Positions 18,551 through 27,527 of a DNA stretch of 64,000 bases are shown one piece after another; the first letter of the stretch is position 1; each line of letters begins with the position of its first letter. The DNA is from Flavobacterium aquatile LMG 4008 = ATCC 11947. Its GTDB lineage: Bacteria > Bacteroidota > Bacteroidia > Flavobacteriales > Flavobacteriaceae. The stretch lies in contig NZ_JRHH01000005.1 in assembly GCF_000757385.1 (NCBI RefSeq), positions 62,001 through 126,000 on the forward strand. Reading direction: 5' to 3'. The notes under the pieces were generated by a model that saw nothing but the letters and a program-made list of their open reading frames with translations, had not been told where the DNA came from and made no database searches. Position numbers and translations under genes: made by a program.

Positions 18551-19126
18551 CTACTTCGTTTTCTTCACATATTGCGTTAAAATAAAAATACTTTGGTTTT
18601 CAACACGACCTTCAATTAGGTTAGCATCATCCCAAACTAGTTTTATATTGTGAACTGCAGCACCACGTTTTGCTGTAAAAGTTGCTCCTTTAACATCTAA
18701 ATCTTTTACCAAAACTACAGAATCGCCATCTTTCAAGATATTTCCGTTAGAATCTTTGTGAACAATTTTTCCTTCGTCATCATCTGCTTCTCCTGTTGCT
18801 TTTGCCCATTCTAAAGCATCTTCATCAAGATACATCATTTCTAGCATATCGTTGTTTTTCAATCGGGCATGCATTCTCCAAGAAACAATTTGAACCGGAA
18901 GATTTTCATTCCACATACTATCACTTAAACCACGCCAATCATTAGCATTGGTAGTTTCTGGATTTTCTATTTGGTCTTTTAATGTTTTTGTAATTAAAAT
19001 ACAGTTTTCTGGAATGTCATCTGTTTTTGGTTCAACCAAATAAACCACTAAATTCTCATCGCTTCCGCTAATTTCACATTTTGAACCACTTCTGTCTTTT
19101 AATCTTTTTTCTGTTACAACGCTCAT
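18551..19126 (-). CDS. PhnA (YjdM-like) domain protein
   Basis: 191 residues. The C-terminal third (about 125-191) has the PhnA domain pattern: KDSNGNILKDGDSVVLVKDL, then KRG, then VEGR-like IEGRVENQSIFILTQYVKK. The N-terminal part has two Cys (GSKCEISG and ENCIL) and lacks the usual four-Cys zinc ribbon. The family was named from a phosphonate operon, but no phosphonate gene is nearby and its cellular role is unclear. Cytoplasmic. Lies 12 bp after the outer membrane protein gene, so may be co-transcribed with it. Confidence 0.8.
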   Translation of the reverse strand: MSVVTEKRLKDRSGSKCEISGSDENLVVYLVEPKTDDIPENCILITKTLKDQIENPETTNANDWRGLSDSMWNENLPVQIVSWRMHARLKNNDMLEMMYLDEDALEWAKATGEADDDEGKIVHKDSNGNILKDGDSVVLVKDLDVKGATFTAKRGAAVHNIKLVWDDANLIEGRVENQSIFILTQYVKKTK

Positions 19127-19138
19127 TTATTCTAATTA

Positions 19139-19705
19139 TTATAAGTTAAATGAAGCACCAATATTCAAAACGAATTGGTTATTTAGTTTATCAAAAACAT
19201 CATCATTTGAACCATATTTTGCTAATGGAAAGTTCATTTCTGAAAATACACCAAAACCATCTGTAAAGAAATATCGTGCTCCAAGATGTGCACCAAAGTT
19301 TCTTAAACCTAGATTAAGTCCAGGATAAACGTCTAATTTTTCACTAAAATTAAGAACATTACCAATGTTGGCATTAAAACGCGCTTTAACATCAAATCTA
19401 TCCATGAATTTTGCATCTTCTTTTTTAGGAATATATGCACCATCAATTATTGGATCATAATTAGGATTATTCATTACGTATTCTGTTTCGCTCATTGTGT
19501 AACTTTTGGTATTCAATAAATAGGAAGAAACAAATCCGAAAGACATGTTTTCACCAAGGCCAAAATCTGTAGAAACAGTAATTCCTGTTCCCCATTTTTG
19601 CATATTAAGGCCTACTTGAAATTTAGTATCTCCTTTTCCTTTAAAAGCTTGTGCATTTACAAAACTTGCTGATAAAACAAGTAAAACGGTAATTAATTTT
19701 TTCAT
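19139..19705 (-). CDS. Outer membrane beta-barrel-like protein, uncharacterised
   Basis: 188 residues with a signal peptide (end near VNAQ). The rest is a series of amphipathic strands with aromatic girdles, ending in LNIGASFNL, a typical barrel C-terminus. A small porin-like barrel is likely; ligand and role are unknown. A good TAnnTTTG box stands 21 bp upstream. Confidence 0.72.
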   Translation of the reverse strand: MKKLITVLLVLSASFVNAQAFKGKGDTKFQVGLNMQKWGTGITVSTDFGLGENMSFGFVSSYLLNTKSYTMSETEYVMNNPNYDPIIDGAYIPKKEDAKFMDRFDVKARFNANIGNVLNFSEKLDVYPGLNLGLRNFGAHLGARYFFTDGFGVFSEMNFPLAKYGSNDDVFDKLNNQFVLNIGASFNL

Positions 19706-19725
19706 TTCATATATATTTTAAAGTG

Positions 19726-19733
19726 CAAATATA
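19726..19733 (-). promoter_or_regulatory. -7 promoter element of the outer membrane protein / phnA unit
   Basis: Minus-strand TATATTTG, exact consensus, 20 bp before the start codon. Confidence 0.65.
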
Positions 19734-19772
19734 AGGCATTAGAAAATAAGAATTTGTAGAATTAGTTTGAAA

Positions 19773-20510
19773 TCAATTTCTTCCTTTTTCTGTTGGATAT
19801 AAATTGGGTAATGGTTCACTTTGCCAAAATTGTTTTGTATCAACATCCATTACAGTAAGTGGACCTTTGAAAGCTGCTCCAGTATCAACATTCCAAACAC
19901 ACGCTTTTTGTATCGGAATGGTTTCTCCAATTTTAGTCACTGGCGTATGACCGATGTAAATCTCTTTGTATAAAGTAAATCGTCTTGGGTAATAAACATT
20001 ATCTAGTTCCAAGGTTTTATCTAATGCCAAAGCTGTTTCCCAAAGTGTTCTATCCCAATAAAATAACTTCGGAAAATATTCATAATTAATGCCATTCATA
20101 TTAGTAAATCCGGCATGAATGAACAACCTATTTTGATCGTCTAAATAATAGTTTTCTAATGATTTTAAAAATGCAATATGCTTATTTATAGTAGATTGTG
20201 AAACTTTTGAATAGGCAATTACTGTTGCTTCACCACCATGTTTAAACCACATGCCTTCATCTATATTTTCGTTTTTGTTTTGTAACCAATCTAGAAGTAA
20301 TTCGTCATGGTTTCCTCTAATGAATATGCAGCTTTGATGCTCATTCAATTTTATTAAATAATCAATAACATCGGGTGATTGACTCCAACCATCAACATAA
20401 TCGCCTAGAAATATTAAAGTATCATTTAGTGTAACATTAGCACGTTCTATTATTTGATGCAAAGCACGTAAACCGCCATGTATGTCTCCAATTACTAATG
20501 TTCTACTCAT
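19773..20510 (-). CDS. Calcineurin-like metallophosphoesterase (PP1/ApaH-like phosphatase)
   Basis: 245 residues. Metal-binding motifs in order: GDIHG (8-12), GDYVDGW (about 37-43) and GNHDE (about 67-71), with later His in FIHAGF and IGHTP. All dinuclear metal ligands appear present, so an active phosphatase or diadenosine polyphosphate hydrolase is expected. Its start overlaps the end of the AlbA_2 gene by 8 bp, which suggests translational coupling. The substrate cannot be read from sequence. Confidence 0.9.
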   Translation of the reverse strand: MSRTLVIGDIHGGLRALHQIIERANVTLNDTLIFLGDYVDGWSQSPDVIDYLIKLNEHQSCIFIRGNHDELLLDWLQNKNENIDEGMWFKHGGEATVIAYSKVSQSTINKHIAFLKSLENYYLDDQNRLFIHAGFTNMNGINYEYFPKLFYWDRTLWETALALDKTLELDNVYYPRRFTLYKEIYIGHTPVTKIGETIPIQKACVWNVDTGAAFKGPLTVMDVDTKQFWQSEPLPNLYPTEKGRN

Positions 20511-21654
20511 TATTTTTATTATATTTTACTTTTCTTAAAACACGCATTACTTCTTTAAAATTTACATAAACGGATGGGTTTTTATGTTGTTTTAATAAAG
20601 GTTTTGCTTCAATTAATTTTTGTTTAGCTTCATCAAATCCGTTGAGGTAACAAATCATAAAAGTAGAAGGAACGTTTATTAAATCTTTATTTTCTCTGTC
20701 TGATAATTCTAATCCTTTTTGCAATTTGTTTAGCAAAGATAAATTAGAATTATAAATATGAAACAAAACTTTCTTATTGAATTGTGGAGGTTCAAATAAC
20801 ATTTCGGTTTCAATTTTATAGTAACCATTATCAAAGAAAGACAACTTTTGTTGTTCCAACGGATAATAACTCGTTTTGTCATTCAATCCCAAAGGAACAT
20901 ATTCGGTTATCGTAAAAGTATTTTCATCATAGTCAATTGTGACATCATCTTGAGCGGAATAAAACAACTTAATTTGCTCGTTAACTAATTCAATATCAAC
21001 TCGAGTAAAAAAAGTTTTATCTCTAATTTTTTTAGGAATTCCTGCCCAACAAATCACAAACAATTCCTTGAAGACTTTATACTTTGAAGGCATATCTTTG
21101 TGGCGATTGTTTACAAAATCAATCACGCCATCAAGTGTATTTGAAATGCTATTTCTTGAACTATTTTCAATGCTTAAAACCGTTTCAAGATTGAGTTTAG
21201 AATACGGAATTTTATCTTCTGTTGGCGTAGTATTACTTCCTCTTCTAACAAAAGTGGCATTCGCTAAGATGGTATGAATATTTTTCTTAAAATAGGATGT
21301 TTTCGATTTGGGTTTAATCGTAACCAATCCCACAACTTTGTCTTTTGGCAAGTTGGGAAAAGGCACGTTTTCGTATTGAATTTTAGGAGGATTTTCCAAA
21401 AAAGCATTTACTAAATTTTGAATCCGACTGTCGTCAAAAAAATCGTCGCCGGTTATTTCGTTATTTTCATCTTCAACACCAACAACGATATAAGAATTAT
21501 TAGAAGGATTAGAATTAGACAAAGCACAAATATGTTTTAAAAACTTTGCTTTTCCTTCTTTGGTATGCAAATTCAACTGACGCTTCTTGTCATAAAAACT
21601 ACACTCATCATTGTGAGCTAGTAAGTTCTTGATAAGAAGACGTTTGTTTATCAT
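20503..21654 (-). CDS. AlbA_2 (Schlafen-type) domain protein
   Basis: 383 residues. The N-terminal part (about 1-150) fits the AlbA_2/Schlafen-like nucleic-acid-binding domain: an acidic start (HNDECSFYDKKR), HICALSNSNP, and YIVVGVEDE (about 56-64), then the TFVRRGSNT segment near 135. The C-terminal 200 residues are an uncharacterised alpha/beta region. Databases often label such proteins ATP-binding, but no Walker A motif is seen. It may act in RNA metabolism; the overlapping phosphoesterase gene may be functionally linked (inference). Confidence 0.75.
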   Translation of the reverse strand: MINKRLLIKNLLAHNDECSFYDKKRQLNLHTKEGKAKFLKHICALSNSNPSNNSYIVVGVEDENNEITGDDFFDDSRIQNLVNAFLENPPKIQYENVPFPNLPKDKVVGLVTIKPKSKTSYFKKNIHTILANATFVRRGSNTTPTEDKIPYSKLNLETVLSIENSSRNSISNTLDGVIDFVNNRHKDMPSKYKVFKELFVICWAGIPKKIRDKTFFTRVDIELVNEQIKLFYSAQDDVTIDYDENTFTITEYVPLGLNDKTSYYPLEQQKLSFFDNGYYKIETEMLFEPPQFNKKVLFHIYNSNLSLLNKLQKGLELSDRENKDLINVPSTFMICYLNGFDEAKQKLIEAKPLLKQHKNPSVYVNFKEVMRVLRKVKYNKNNE

Positions 21655-21655
21655 T

Positions 21656-21731
21656 TTTTAGTGATGAGTGAAAAGTAAAAAGTGATTAGCAGAAAATCTC
21701 TTAACTAATCACTTTTTACTAATTACTAAAT
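21656..21731. repeat. Self-complementary TAATTACT/AGTGATTAG repeat
   Basis: AAAAAGTGATTAG and CTAATCACTTTTT form a long hairpin. Related wording occurs at 41510-41580. Lies between two minus-strand genes and may act as a terminator for the aldo/keto reductase gene. Confidence 0.55.
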
Positions 21732-21732
21732 T

Positions 21733-22602
21733 TTAAGCTACTTCATTTCCCATGCTTTCGGTCCAAATGGCAAACCAATCTTGTTGATCTAGATTCAGTT
21801 CAACAGCTTTCATTAATGCCTGAATTCGAGCAATATTTACCGTTCCGGCAACTGGAAATACGTTGGATGGATGTTTTAAAATCCAAGCCAATAAAATGGT
21901 GTCCGATCCAACCCCATATTTTTCAACTAATTGTGCTAATAATTTTTTTAATCTTCGCGTTTGATCAGAATCTTCTCTAAAAACCGTTCCCAAAGGATTC
22001 CATGACATTGGTCGAATATTATGCGTTTGCATATAATCTAAACTTCCATCCAACATAGGTTCGTGATGCGTTGCCGAAAACTGAATTTGATTGTAACTAA
22101 TTTCGGTTTTACTTTTGATTAATTCGGTTTGCGAAGTAGTAAAATTTGATAATCCAAAATCAACAATTTTTCCATCTGATTTCAGTTTTTCAACGGCTTC
22201 TGCAATTTCATCGGCAACCATTAACGGACTTGGACGATGCAAAAGCAAGACATCCAAGAAATCGGTTTTAAGATTTTTTAACGAATTTTCTACACTCCAA
22301 ATGATGTATTTTTTCGAGTAATCATAATGTTTAATTTTGTTATCTCGACAATTTGAAAGTTGAATTCCGCATTTAGAAATTAGCTGCAATTTATCTCTAG
22401 AAATTTTGCTTTCGCCAAATGCTTTTCCGAATTCAGCTTCAGTTGTATAACCACCATAAATATCAGCATGATCAAAAGTGGTAATTTTATTTTCGATACA
22501 AAGATGAATCAAATGTATCATTTCTTGCGTGTTGAGTTTTTTATCCCAAACGCCCCAATTCATCGTTCCTGCAATTATTGGGGATAATGTAGTTTTTGCC
22601 AT
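21733..22602 (-). CDS. Aldo/keto reductase
   Basis: 289 residues, (beta/alpha)8 NADPH-dependent oxidoreductase. The catalytic tetrad is recognisable: Asp and Tyr in FDHADIYGGY (about 39-48), Lys in LISKCG (about 74-79) and His in LLLHRPSP (about 118-125). Closest in pattern to the E. coli YdhF group. Substrate unknown. Single-gene unit divergent from the Bat operon. Confidence 0.9.
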   Translation of the reverse strand: MAKTTLSPIIAGTMNWGVWDKKLNTQEMIHLIHLCIENKITTFDHADIYGGYTTEAEFGKAFGESKISRDKLQLISKCGIQLSNCRDNKIKHYDYSKKYIIWSVENSLKNLKTDFLDVLLLHRPSPLMVADEIAEAVEKLKSDGKIVDFGLSNFTTSQTELIKSKTEISYNQIQFSATHHEPMLDGSLDYMQTHNIRPMSWNPLGTVFREDSDQTRRLKKLLAQLVEKYGVGSDTILLAWILKHPSNVFPVAGTVNIARIQALMKAVELNLDQQDWFAIWTESMGNEVA

Positions 22603-22771
22603 AATTCTTTTTAAAAGTCTAAAATTACTAAAACAAAATCATAAATCATCCTTAAAAACTACATTTGGCAATAAGTTTTAACGCATTGTTAACATTCTAT
22701 TCGTGTTAAAATATTCAATTTTGAAATGTTAAAATTTTATACTTAATTGTGCCTCGAAAAAAATAGAATTT

Positions 22772-23776
22772 ATGGAAGAAAATGTTGCTGCTTTAGATAT
22801 TAGAGCCATCAATGAAAAGATAGAAAGAGAAAGTGCTTTTATTGACTTATTGACCATGGAAATGAACAAGGTTATTGTGGGTCAAAAACACATGGTAGAA
22901 CGATTGTTGATTGGGCTTTTAGGTCAAGGACACATACTTTTAGAAGGTGTTCCTGGATTAGCAAAAACACTAGCAATTAATACATTATCTCAAGCCGTTC
23001 AAGGCAGTTTTAGTCGTATTCAGTTTACCCCAGATTTGCTTCCAGCAGACGTTGTGGGAACTATGATTTACAATATTAAAGCCAATGAGTTTTCAATAAA
23101 AAAAGGACCAATTTTTGCAAATTTCGTTCTTGCAGATGAGATCAATCGTGCGCCTGCAAAGGTACAATCGGCTTTGCTTGAAGCGATGCAAGAAAAACAA
23201 GTTACCATTGGTGATACTACTTTTAAGTTAGAAAGACCATTTTTAGTTCTTGCAACACAAAATCCAATTGAACAAGAAGGAACGTATCCGTTACCAGAAG
23301 CGCAAGTCGATCGTTTCATGCTAAAAACAGTAATCGATTATCCAAAAATGGATGAAGAGCGAATGGTTATTCGTCAAAATTTGAAAGGTTCGTATGAAAA
23401 AGTAAACGCTGTTGTTTCTGTTGAACAAATTTTACGCGCACAAGAAGCCGTTCGTGAAGTTTACATGGACGAAAAAATCGAGAAATACATTCTTGATATC
23501 ATTTTCGCAACACGTTTCCCAGAAAAATATAAACTAGAATCGCTAAAACCATTAATCAGTTTTGGTTCATCACCTCGTGGAAGTATCAACTTGGCAACAG
23601 CAGCCAAATGTTATGCTTTTATAAAACGTCGTGGTTACGTAATTCCAGAAGACGTTCGTGCAGTTGTGCATGATGTATTGCGTCACAGAATTGGAATTAC
23701 TTACGAAGCCGAAGCCGAAAATGTAACTTCAGTTGACATCATCAACAAAATCGTAAACGAAATAGAGGTTCCTTAA
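22772..23776 (+). CDS. MoxR family AAA+ ATPase, first gene of the Bat operon
   Basis: 334 residues. Walker A GVPGLAKT (59-66), Walker B with ADEINRAP (about 120-127), and sensor motifs typical of the MoxR branch (ATQNPIEQEGTYPLPEAQ). MoxR ATPases act as chaperones with von Willebrand factor A proteins; here DUF58 and BatA/BatB follow. The upstream gap (22603-22771) holds two GTTAAAAT-type repeats and no exact TAnnTTTG box, only TACTTAATTGTG. Confidence 0.94.
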   Translation: MEENVAALDIRAINEKIERESAFIDLLTMEMNKVIVGQKHMVERLLIGLLGQGHILLEGVPGLAKTLAINTLSQAVQGSFSRIQFTPDLLPADVVGTMIYNIKANEFSIKKGPIFANFVLADEINRAPAKVQSALLEAMQEKQVTIGDTTFKLERPFLVLATQNPIEQEGTYPLPEAQVDRFMLKTVIDYPKMDEERMVIRQNLKGSYEKVNAVVSVEQILRAQEAVREVYMDEKIEKYILDIIFATRFPEKYKLESLKPLISFGSSPRGSINLATAAKCYAFIKRRGYVIPEDVRAVVHDVLRHRIGITYEAEAENVTSVDIINKIVNEIEVP

Positions 23777-23789
23777 TCTTTTTTCTTTA

Positions 23790-23827
23790 AAAAAAACTTA
23801 GTGCCTTTGCGCCTTTGTGGCAAAAAC
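23790..23827 (+). repeat. Interspersed CCTTTGTGGCAAAAA repeat before the DUF58 gene
   Basis: Reads AGTGCCTTTGCGCCTTTGTG then GCAAAAAC. It supplies a false in-frame GTG start (23801) for the next gene. Same family as 14186-14225. Confidence 0.6.
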
Positions 23828-24694
23828 ATGGAAACAAAAGACTTACTAAAAAAAGTTCGGAAAATAGAAATCAAAACCCGAAGATTGAGCGATCATATCT
23901 TTTCGGGTGAATATCATACGTCTTTTAAAGGACGCGGAATGACTTTCTCTGAAGTGCGACCTTATCAATTTGGCGACGACGTTCGTTCGATCGATTGGAA
24001 TGTAACGGCGCGATACAACGAAGCTCATGTTAAGGTTTTCGAAGAAGAACGCGAATTAACCATGATGCTTATGGTTGATATTTCGGGTTCTGAAAGTTTT
24101 GGGACTAAAAATCAGTTGAAAAGCGAAATCGTAACCGAAATTGCAGCAACCATGGCATTTTCGGCAACTCAGAATAATGATAAGATTGGTTTGATTTTGT
24201 TTTCGGATGCGATCGAATTATATATTCCACCCAAAAAAGGAAAATCACACGTACTTCGAATTATTCGCGAGTTAATCGAATTTCAACCAAAAAGTAGAAA
24301 AACCGATTTATCTCAAGCGCTAAAATTTTTATCTTCAACTCAAAAAAAGAAAGCAATTGTATTTTTGATTTCCGATTTTATGGTAGAAGACGATTACGAA
24401 AAAACATTAAAAATTGCAGGGAAAAAACACGACATAACTGGAATTCGTGTGTATGATATTCGGGAAGAAAAAATGCCAAACGTAGGAATGGTAGAAATGG
24501 AAGATGCCGAATCGGGCGAAATTATGGTTGTTGACACAAGTTCTAAAACTGTTCGATTAAATTACGAAAAAAACTATCAGGAGAAAGTCACTTTCTTTAA
24601 AGAAATATTTTCTAAATGCGGTTCGGGAACAGTAAATACGCGTGTTGACGAAAGTTATGTTAAAAAATTATTGGGTTATTTTAAATCAAGATAA
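23828..24694 (+). CDS. DUF58 domain protein of the Bat operon
   Basis: 288 residues from the ATG at 23828; the longer frame begins at a GTG inside a repeat. Hallmarks: FSGEYHTSFKGRGMTFSEVR (25-44), RPYQFGDDVRSIDWNVTAR (44-62) and a VWA-like fold after MMLMVDISGSES with a partial MIDAS. In MoxR operons DUF58 proteins accompany VWA proteins; the precise role is unknown. Cytoplasmic, no membrane segment. Confidence 0.92.
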   Translation: METKDLLKKVRKIEIKTRRLSDHIFSGEYHTSFKGRGMTFSEVRPYQFGDDVRSIDWNVTARYNEAHVKVFEEERELTMMLMVDISGSESFGTKNQLKSEIVTEIAATMAFSATQNNDKIGLILFSDAIELYIPPKKGKSHVLRIIRELIEFQPKSRKTDLSQALKFLSSTQKKKAIVFLISDFMVEDDYEKTLKIAGKKHDITGIRVYDIREEKMPNVGMVEMEDAESGEIMVVDTSSKTVRLNYEKNYQEKVTFFKEIFSKCGSGTVNTRVDESYVKKLLGYFKSR

Positions 24695-24697
24695 AAT

Positions 24698-24786
24698 GTT
24701 TTACCACAAAGACACGAGGAAGGCACAATGCTCACAAAGATTTTTCTTAGCGCGCTTCGTTAAGCTTAGTGAACTTCGTGGTTAAA
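24698..24786. repeat. Interspersed CACAAAGA / CTTCGTGGTTAAAT repeat
   Basis: Fills the gap between the DUF58 and BatD-like genes. Contains ACCACAAAGACACGAGG, CTCACAAAGATTTTTCTTAG and AGTGAACTTCGTGGTTAAAT, a mosaic related to 14186, 23790 and 39858. The two ends (ACCACAAAG, CTTCGTGGT) are partly complementary. Confidence 0.55.
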
Positions 24787-24796
24787 TTAAATTAAA

Positions 24797-26428
24797 ATGA
24801 AATTCAAATTATATATATTATTTTTTCTACTTACAACGTCACTTTTTGCACAAAAAGTAACGACTTCTATAGATTCTACCAAGAAAAAAATAGGAGCAGA
24901 ATTTAAGTTAACCATTAAAACATCGGTTAATAAAACCGATAAAGTTGTTTTCCCTAAATCTAAAAGTTTTGGTGCATTAGAAGTTATAGAATCCTATAAA
25001 ATTGATACGATTAAATCTAATGATAAAATCGAATTAATTAAAAAATACGGATTAACGCAATTCGATTCAGGAAAATATACCATTCCAAGAATTCCAATCA
25101 TCATCAACGGAAAAACAGCCTATTCTGATAGTTTGAAAGTTGAGGTTTCAAATGTAAAAGTTGATACTTTAAAACAAAAAATGTTTGATGTTAAAGACAT
25201 TGCACCAGCAGAAAGTGTTTCAAACGGTTGGTGGAAATATCTTTTGGGAATTTTAGTGCTAATCGGACTTGGATTTTTAGGGTATTATTTATTCAAAAAA
25301 TTCTACAAAAAACAGGAAAAAGTTGAAGAAATAATATACACATCACCAATAGAAAAAGCCACTTCACTATTACAGCAATTAGAGAAAAAAGAGCTTTGGC
25401 AAAAAGGAGAAGTAAAATCCTATTACTCAGAATTAACAGATATTGCAAGAAATTATATAGAAGAAGAAATTCATATTCCAGCGATGGAAAGCACTACATC
25501 AGAACTTATTGTGAGTTTGAGAAATGTAGCAAAAAACAAAAAATTAAAACTGTCTAAAGAAACTCTTGAGAATCTTGAAAAGGTGCTGATGCAAGCCGAT
25601 TTAGTGAAATTTGCGAAAGTAAAACCTTTAGATTTTGAAATCGAAGAAGACAAAAAACGCATCACAAGTACAATAGTAACCATTCACAAAGCAATTCCAG
25701 AAGTTGTTGAAGAAAAAGACGAATTGGATGCGTGGAACGAACAACAAAAAGAAAAGGCGCGTTTAAAGAAATTAAAAAAAGAACAACAGAAAAAATTTAT
25801 GTATGCTGGCGGATTAGTTGTTGCCTTACTTATTTCAACTTTGCTTTATTTTATTGCGACTAGAGGATTTGTAGATGTAAAAGACACAATTTTACGAAAT
25901 CCATCAAAAATTCTTTTAGAGAACGAATGGATTAAAAGTGATTACGGAAATCCTGGTGTAATTGTTGAAACACCTGAAGTTCTTCGAAGAATGGATCCTA
26001 AAAAAGCTTTGTCTAAAGATGCATTTGCCATTTTAAAAGAAATGCAAATGTTTAGTTTTGGAAGTTTATATGAACCACTTTATGTTGAGGTTTCTACTTT
26101 AAAATATAAAAAAGAAACCAATGTTAATTTTGATACCGTTCTTGAAGGAATTACCAAAAACTGGGAAAAAATTGGAGCACAAAATATTCTTTTCAAACAA
26201 GAAGATTTCAATACAGGAAAAGGAGTTACTGGTGCACGAGCTTATGGTTCGATGACCGTTGTGGATAAAGAAAATGATGAAAGTGAGAAAATGTATTATG
26301 AGATTTTATTGTTTAAACAAGACGGCGGATTACAGCAAATCATCGTTTCTCACAGAGATGGCGATCAATATGGAGATGCAATCTTGCAACGAATAATAAA
26401 ATCAGCCGAACTAAAACAAGCGCAATAA
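24797..26428 (+). CDS. BatD-like membrane protein of the Bat operon
   Basis: 543 residues. Signal peptide (end near LFAQ), an N-terminal beta-rich domain (about 20-130) resembling the first domain of BatD, a membrane segment (about 148-166), a cytoplasmic helical region (about 180-330), a second membrane segment (about 337-356) and a C-terminal domain of about 185 residues. Not one of the classical BatA-E proteins, but a gene at this place is common in Flavobacteriia. Probably part of the envelope complex. Ends 2 bp before batA. Confidence 0.75.
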   Translation: MKFKLYILFFLLTTSLFAQKVTTSIDSTKKKIGAEFKLTIKTSVNKTDKVVFPKSKSFGALEVIESYKIDTIKSNDKIELIKKYGLTQFDSGKYTIPRIPIIINGKTAYSDSLKVEVSNVKVDTLKQKMFDVKDIAPAESVSNGWWKYLLGILVLIGLGFLGYYLFKKFYKKQEKVEEIIYTSPIEKATSLLQQLEKKELWQKGEVKSYYSELTDIARNYIEEEIHIPAMESTTSELIVSLRNVAKNKKLKLSKETLENLEKVLMQADLVKFAKVKPLDFEIEEDKKRITSTIVTIHKAIPEVVEEKDELDAWNEQQKEKARLKKLKKEQQKKFMYAGGLVVALLISTLLYFIATRGFVDVKDTILRNPSKILLENEWIKSDYGNPGVIVETPEVLRRMDPKKALSKDAFAILKEMQMFSFGSLYEPLYVEVSTLKYKKETNVNFDTVLEGITKNWEKIGAQNILFKQEDFNTGKGVTGARAYGSMTVVDKENDESEKMYYEILLFKQDGGLQQIIVSHRDGDQYGDAILQRIIKSAELKQAQ

Positions 26429-26430
26429 TA

Positions 26431-27435
26431 ATGGAAAAAATATCATTTTTAAATCCAGAGTTTTTTTGGTTGTTGCTGCTAATTCCAGTAGCAATCGCTT
26501 GGTTATTTTGGAAAAGAAAAGAACAATCGGCTACATTAAAAATAAGTTCTGTTACGGGATTTAAATCGTCTAAATCAACTTTAGCCAAACTAAAACCTTA
26601 TTTAAATGTTCTTCGATTATTGGCTTTAACTTCATTAATCCTCGCATTAGCTAGACCAAGAACAGTTGATATTAGTAACCAAACTAAAACCACAAAAGGA
26701 ATAGATATTGTAATGGCAATTGACCTTTCAAGCAGTATGTTGGCCAAAGATTTAAAGCCAAACCGAATGGAAGCCTTGAAAGAAGTCGCAGCAAATTTCG
26801 TAGTTGGACGACCAAACGACCGCATTGGAATTGTAGTTTATGCAGGCGAAGCTTATACAAAAACTCCAGTTACAAGTGATAAAGCAATTGTTGAAGATGC
26901 AATAAAAAACATGGCTTTTGATGGCGTTCTGCAAGACGGAACCGCAATCGGAATGGGTTTAACAACAGCCGTAAACCGATTGAAAGATAGTAAAGCCAAA
27001 AGTAAAGTGATTATTTTGATGACTGATGGAGTTAATAATTCAGGATTTATCGAGCCAGAAACAGCTTCAGAAATTGCTAAAGAATACGGAATTAAAGTAT
27101 ACACAATCGGAATTGGAACTAACGGAATGGCACAATTTCCTTATGCATACGCACCAAACGGAAAAGATTTTTTATACAAAATGCTTCCAGTAGAAATCGA
27201 TCAAGAATTGATGAAAACAATCGCGAAAAATACAGGAGGAAAGTATTTTAGAGCCGTTAGTAATACAAAATTAGAGCAAATTTATAGCGAAATAAATAAA
27301 TTGGAAACCACAGAAATCGAAGAATTAAAATACTACGATTATGATGAAAAATACCGACCATTTATCTTATTAGCAGGAATTTTGTTATTGATTGAAATCG
27401 GATTGAGAAACACACTATTTAAAAGTTTTATATAG
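26431..27435 (+). CDS. batA: BatA: von Willebrand factor A membrane protein
   Basis: 334 residues. Two N-terminal hydrophobic segments (about 10-27 and 57-74), then a VWA domain with a complete MIDAS: DLSSS (98-102), the TxD/MTDG loop (MTDGVNN) and the conserved Thr (QDGTAIG). A third membrane segment lies near the C-terminus. Binds a divalent cation and a protein partner at the periplasmic or cytoplasmic face. Name taken from gene order and fold. Confidence 0.92.
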   Translation: MEKISFLNPEFFWLLLLIPVAIAWLFWKRKEQSATLKISSVTGFKSSKSTLAKLKPYLNVLRLLALTSLILALARPRTVDISNQTKTTKGIDIVMAIDLSSSMLAKDLKPNRMEALKEVAANFVVGRPNDRIGIVVYAGEAYTKTPVTSDKAIVEDAIKNMAFDGVLQDGTAIGMGLTTAVNRLKDSKAKSKVIILMTDGVNNSGFIEPETASEIAKEYGIKVYTIGIGTNGMAQFPYAYAPNGKDFLYKMLPVEIDQELMKTIAKNTGGKYFRAVSNTKLEQIYSEINKLETTEIEELKYYDYDEKYRPFILLAGILLLIEIGLRNTLFKSFI

Positions 27436-27527
27436 TCAATTACAAATTATAAATTACGAATTACGGTTTCAAATCATGAAATTTTTATAATTCTTAATTT
27501 ATAATTCGTAATTCGTAATTTAAAGTT
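27436..27527. repeat. Self-complementary repeat between batA and batB
   Basis: AAATTATAAATTACGAATTA on the left is the near-complement of TAATTTATAATTCGTAATTC on the right, giving a hairpin of about 22 bp around a 36-nt loop. Similar TAATTACT-type units occur at 21656 and 41510. Confidence 0.6.

Noticed and set aside
20503..21654. AlbA_2 protein as an antiphage defence gene
   Set aside because: No defence partner, transposase or composition shift nearby; the neighbours look like housekeeping genes.
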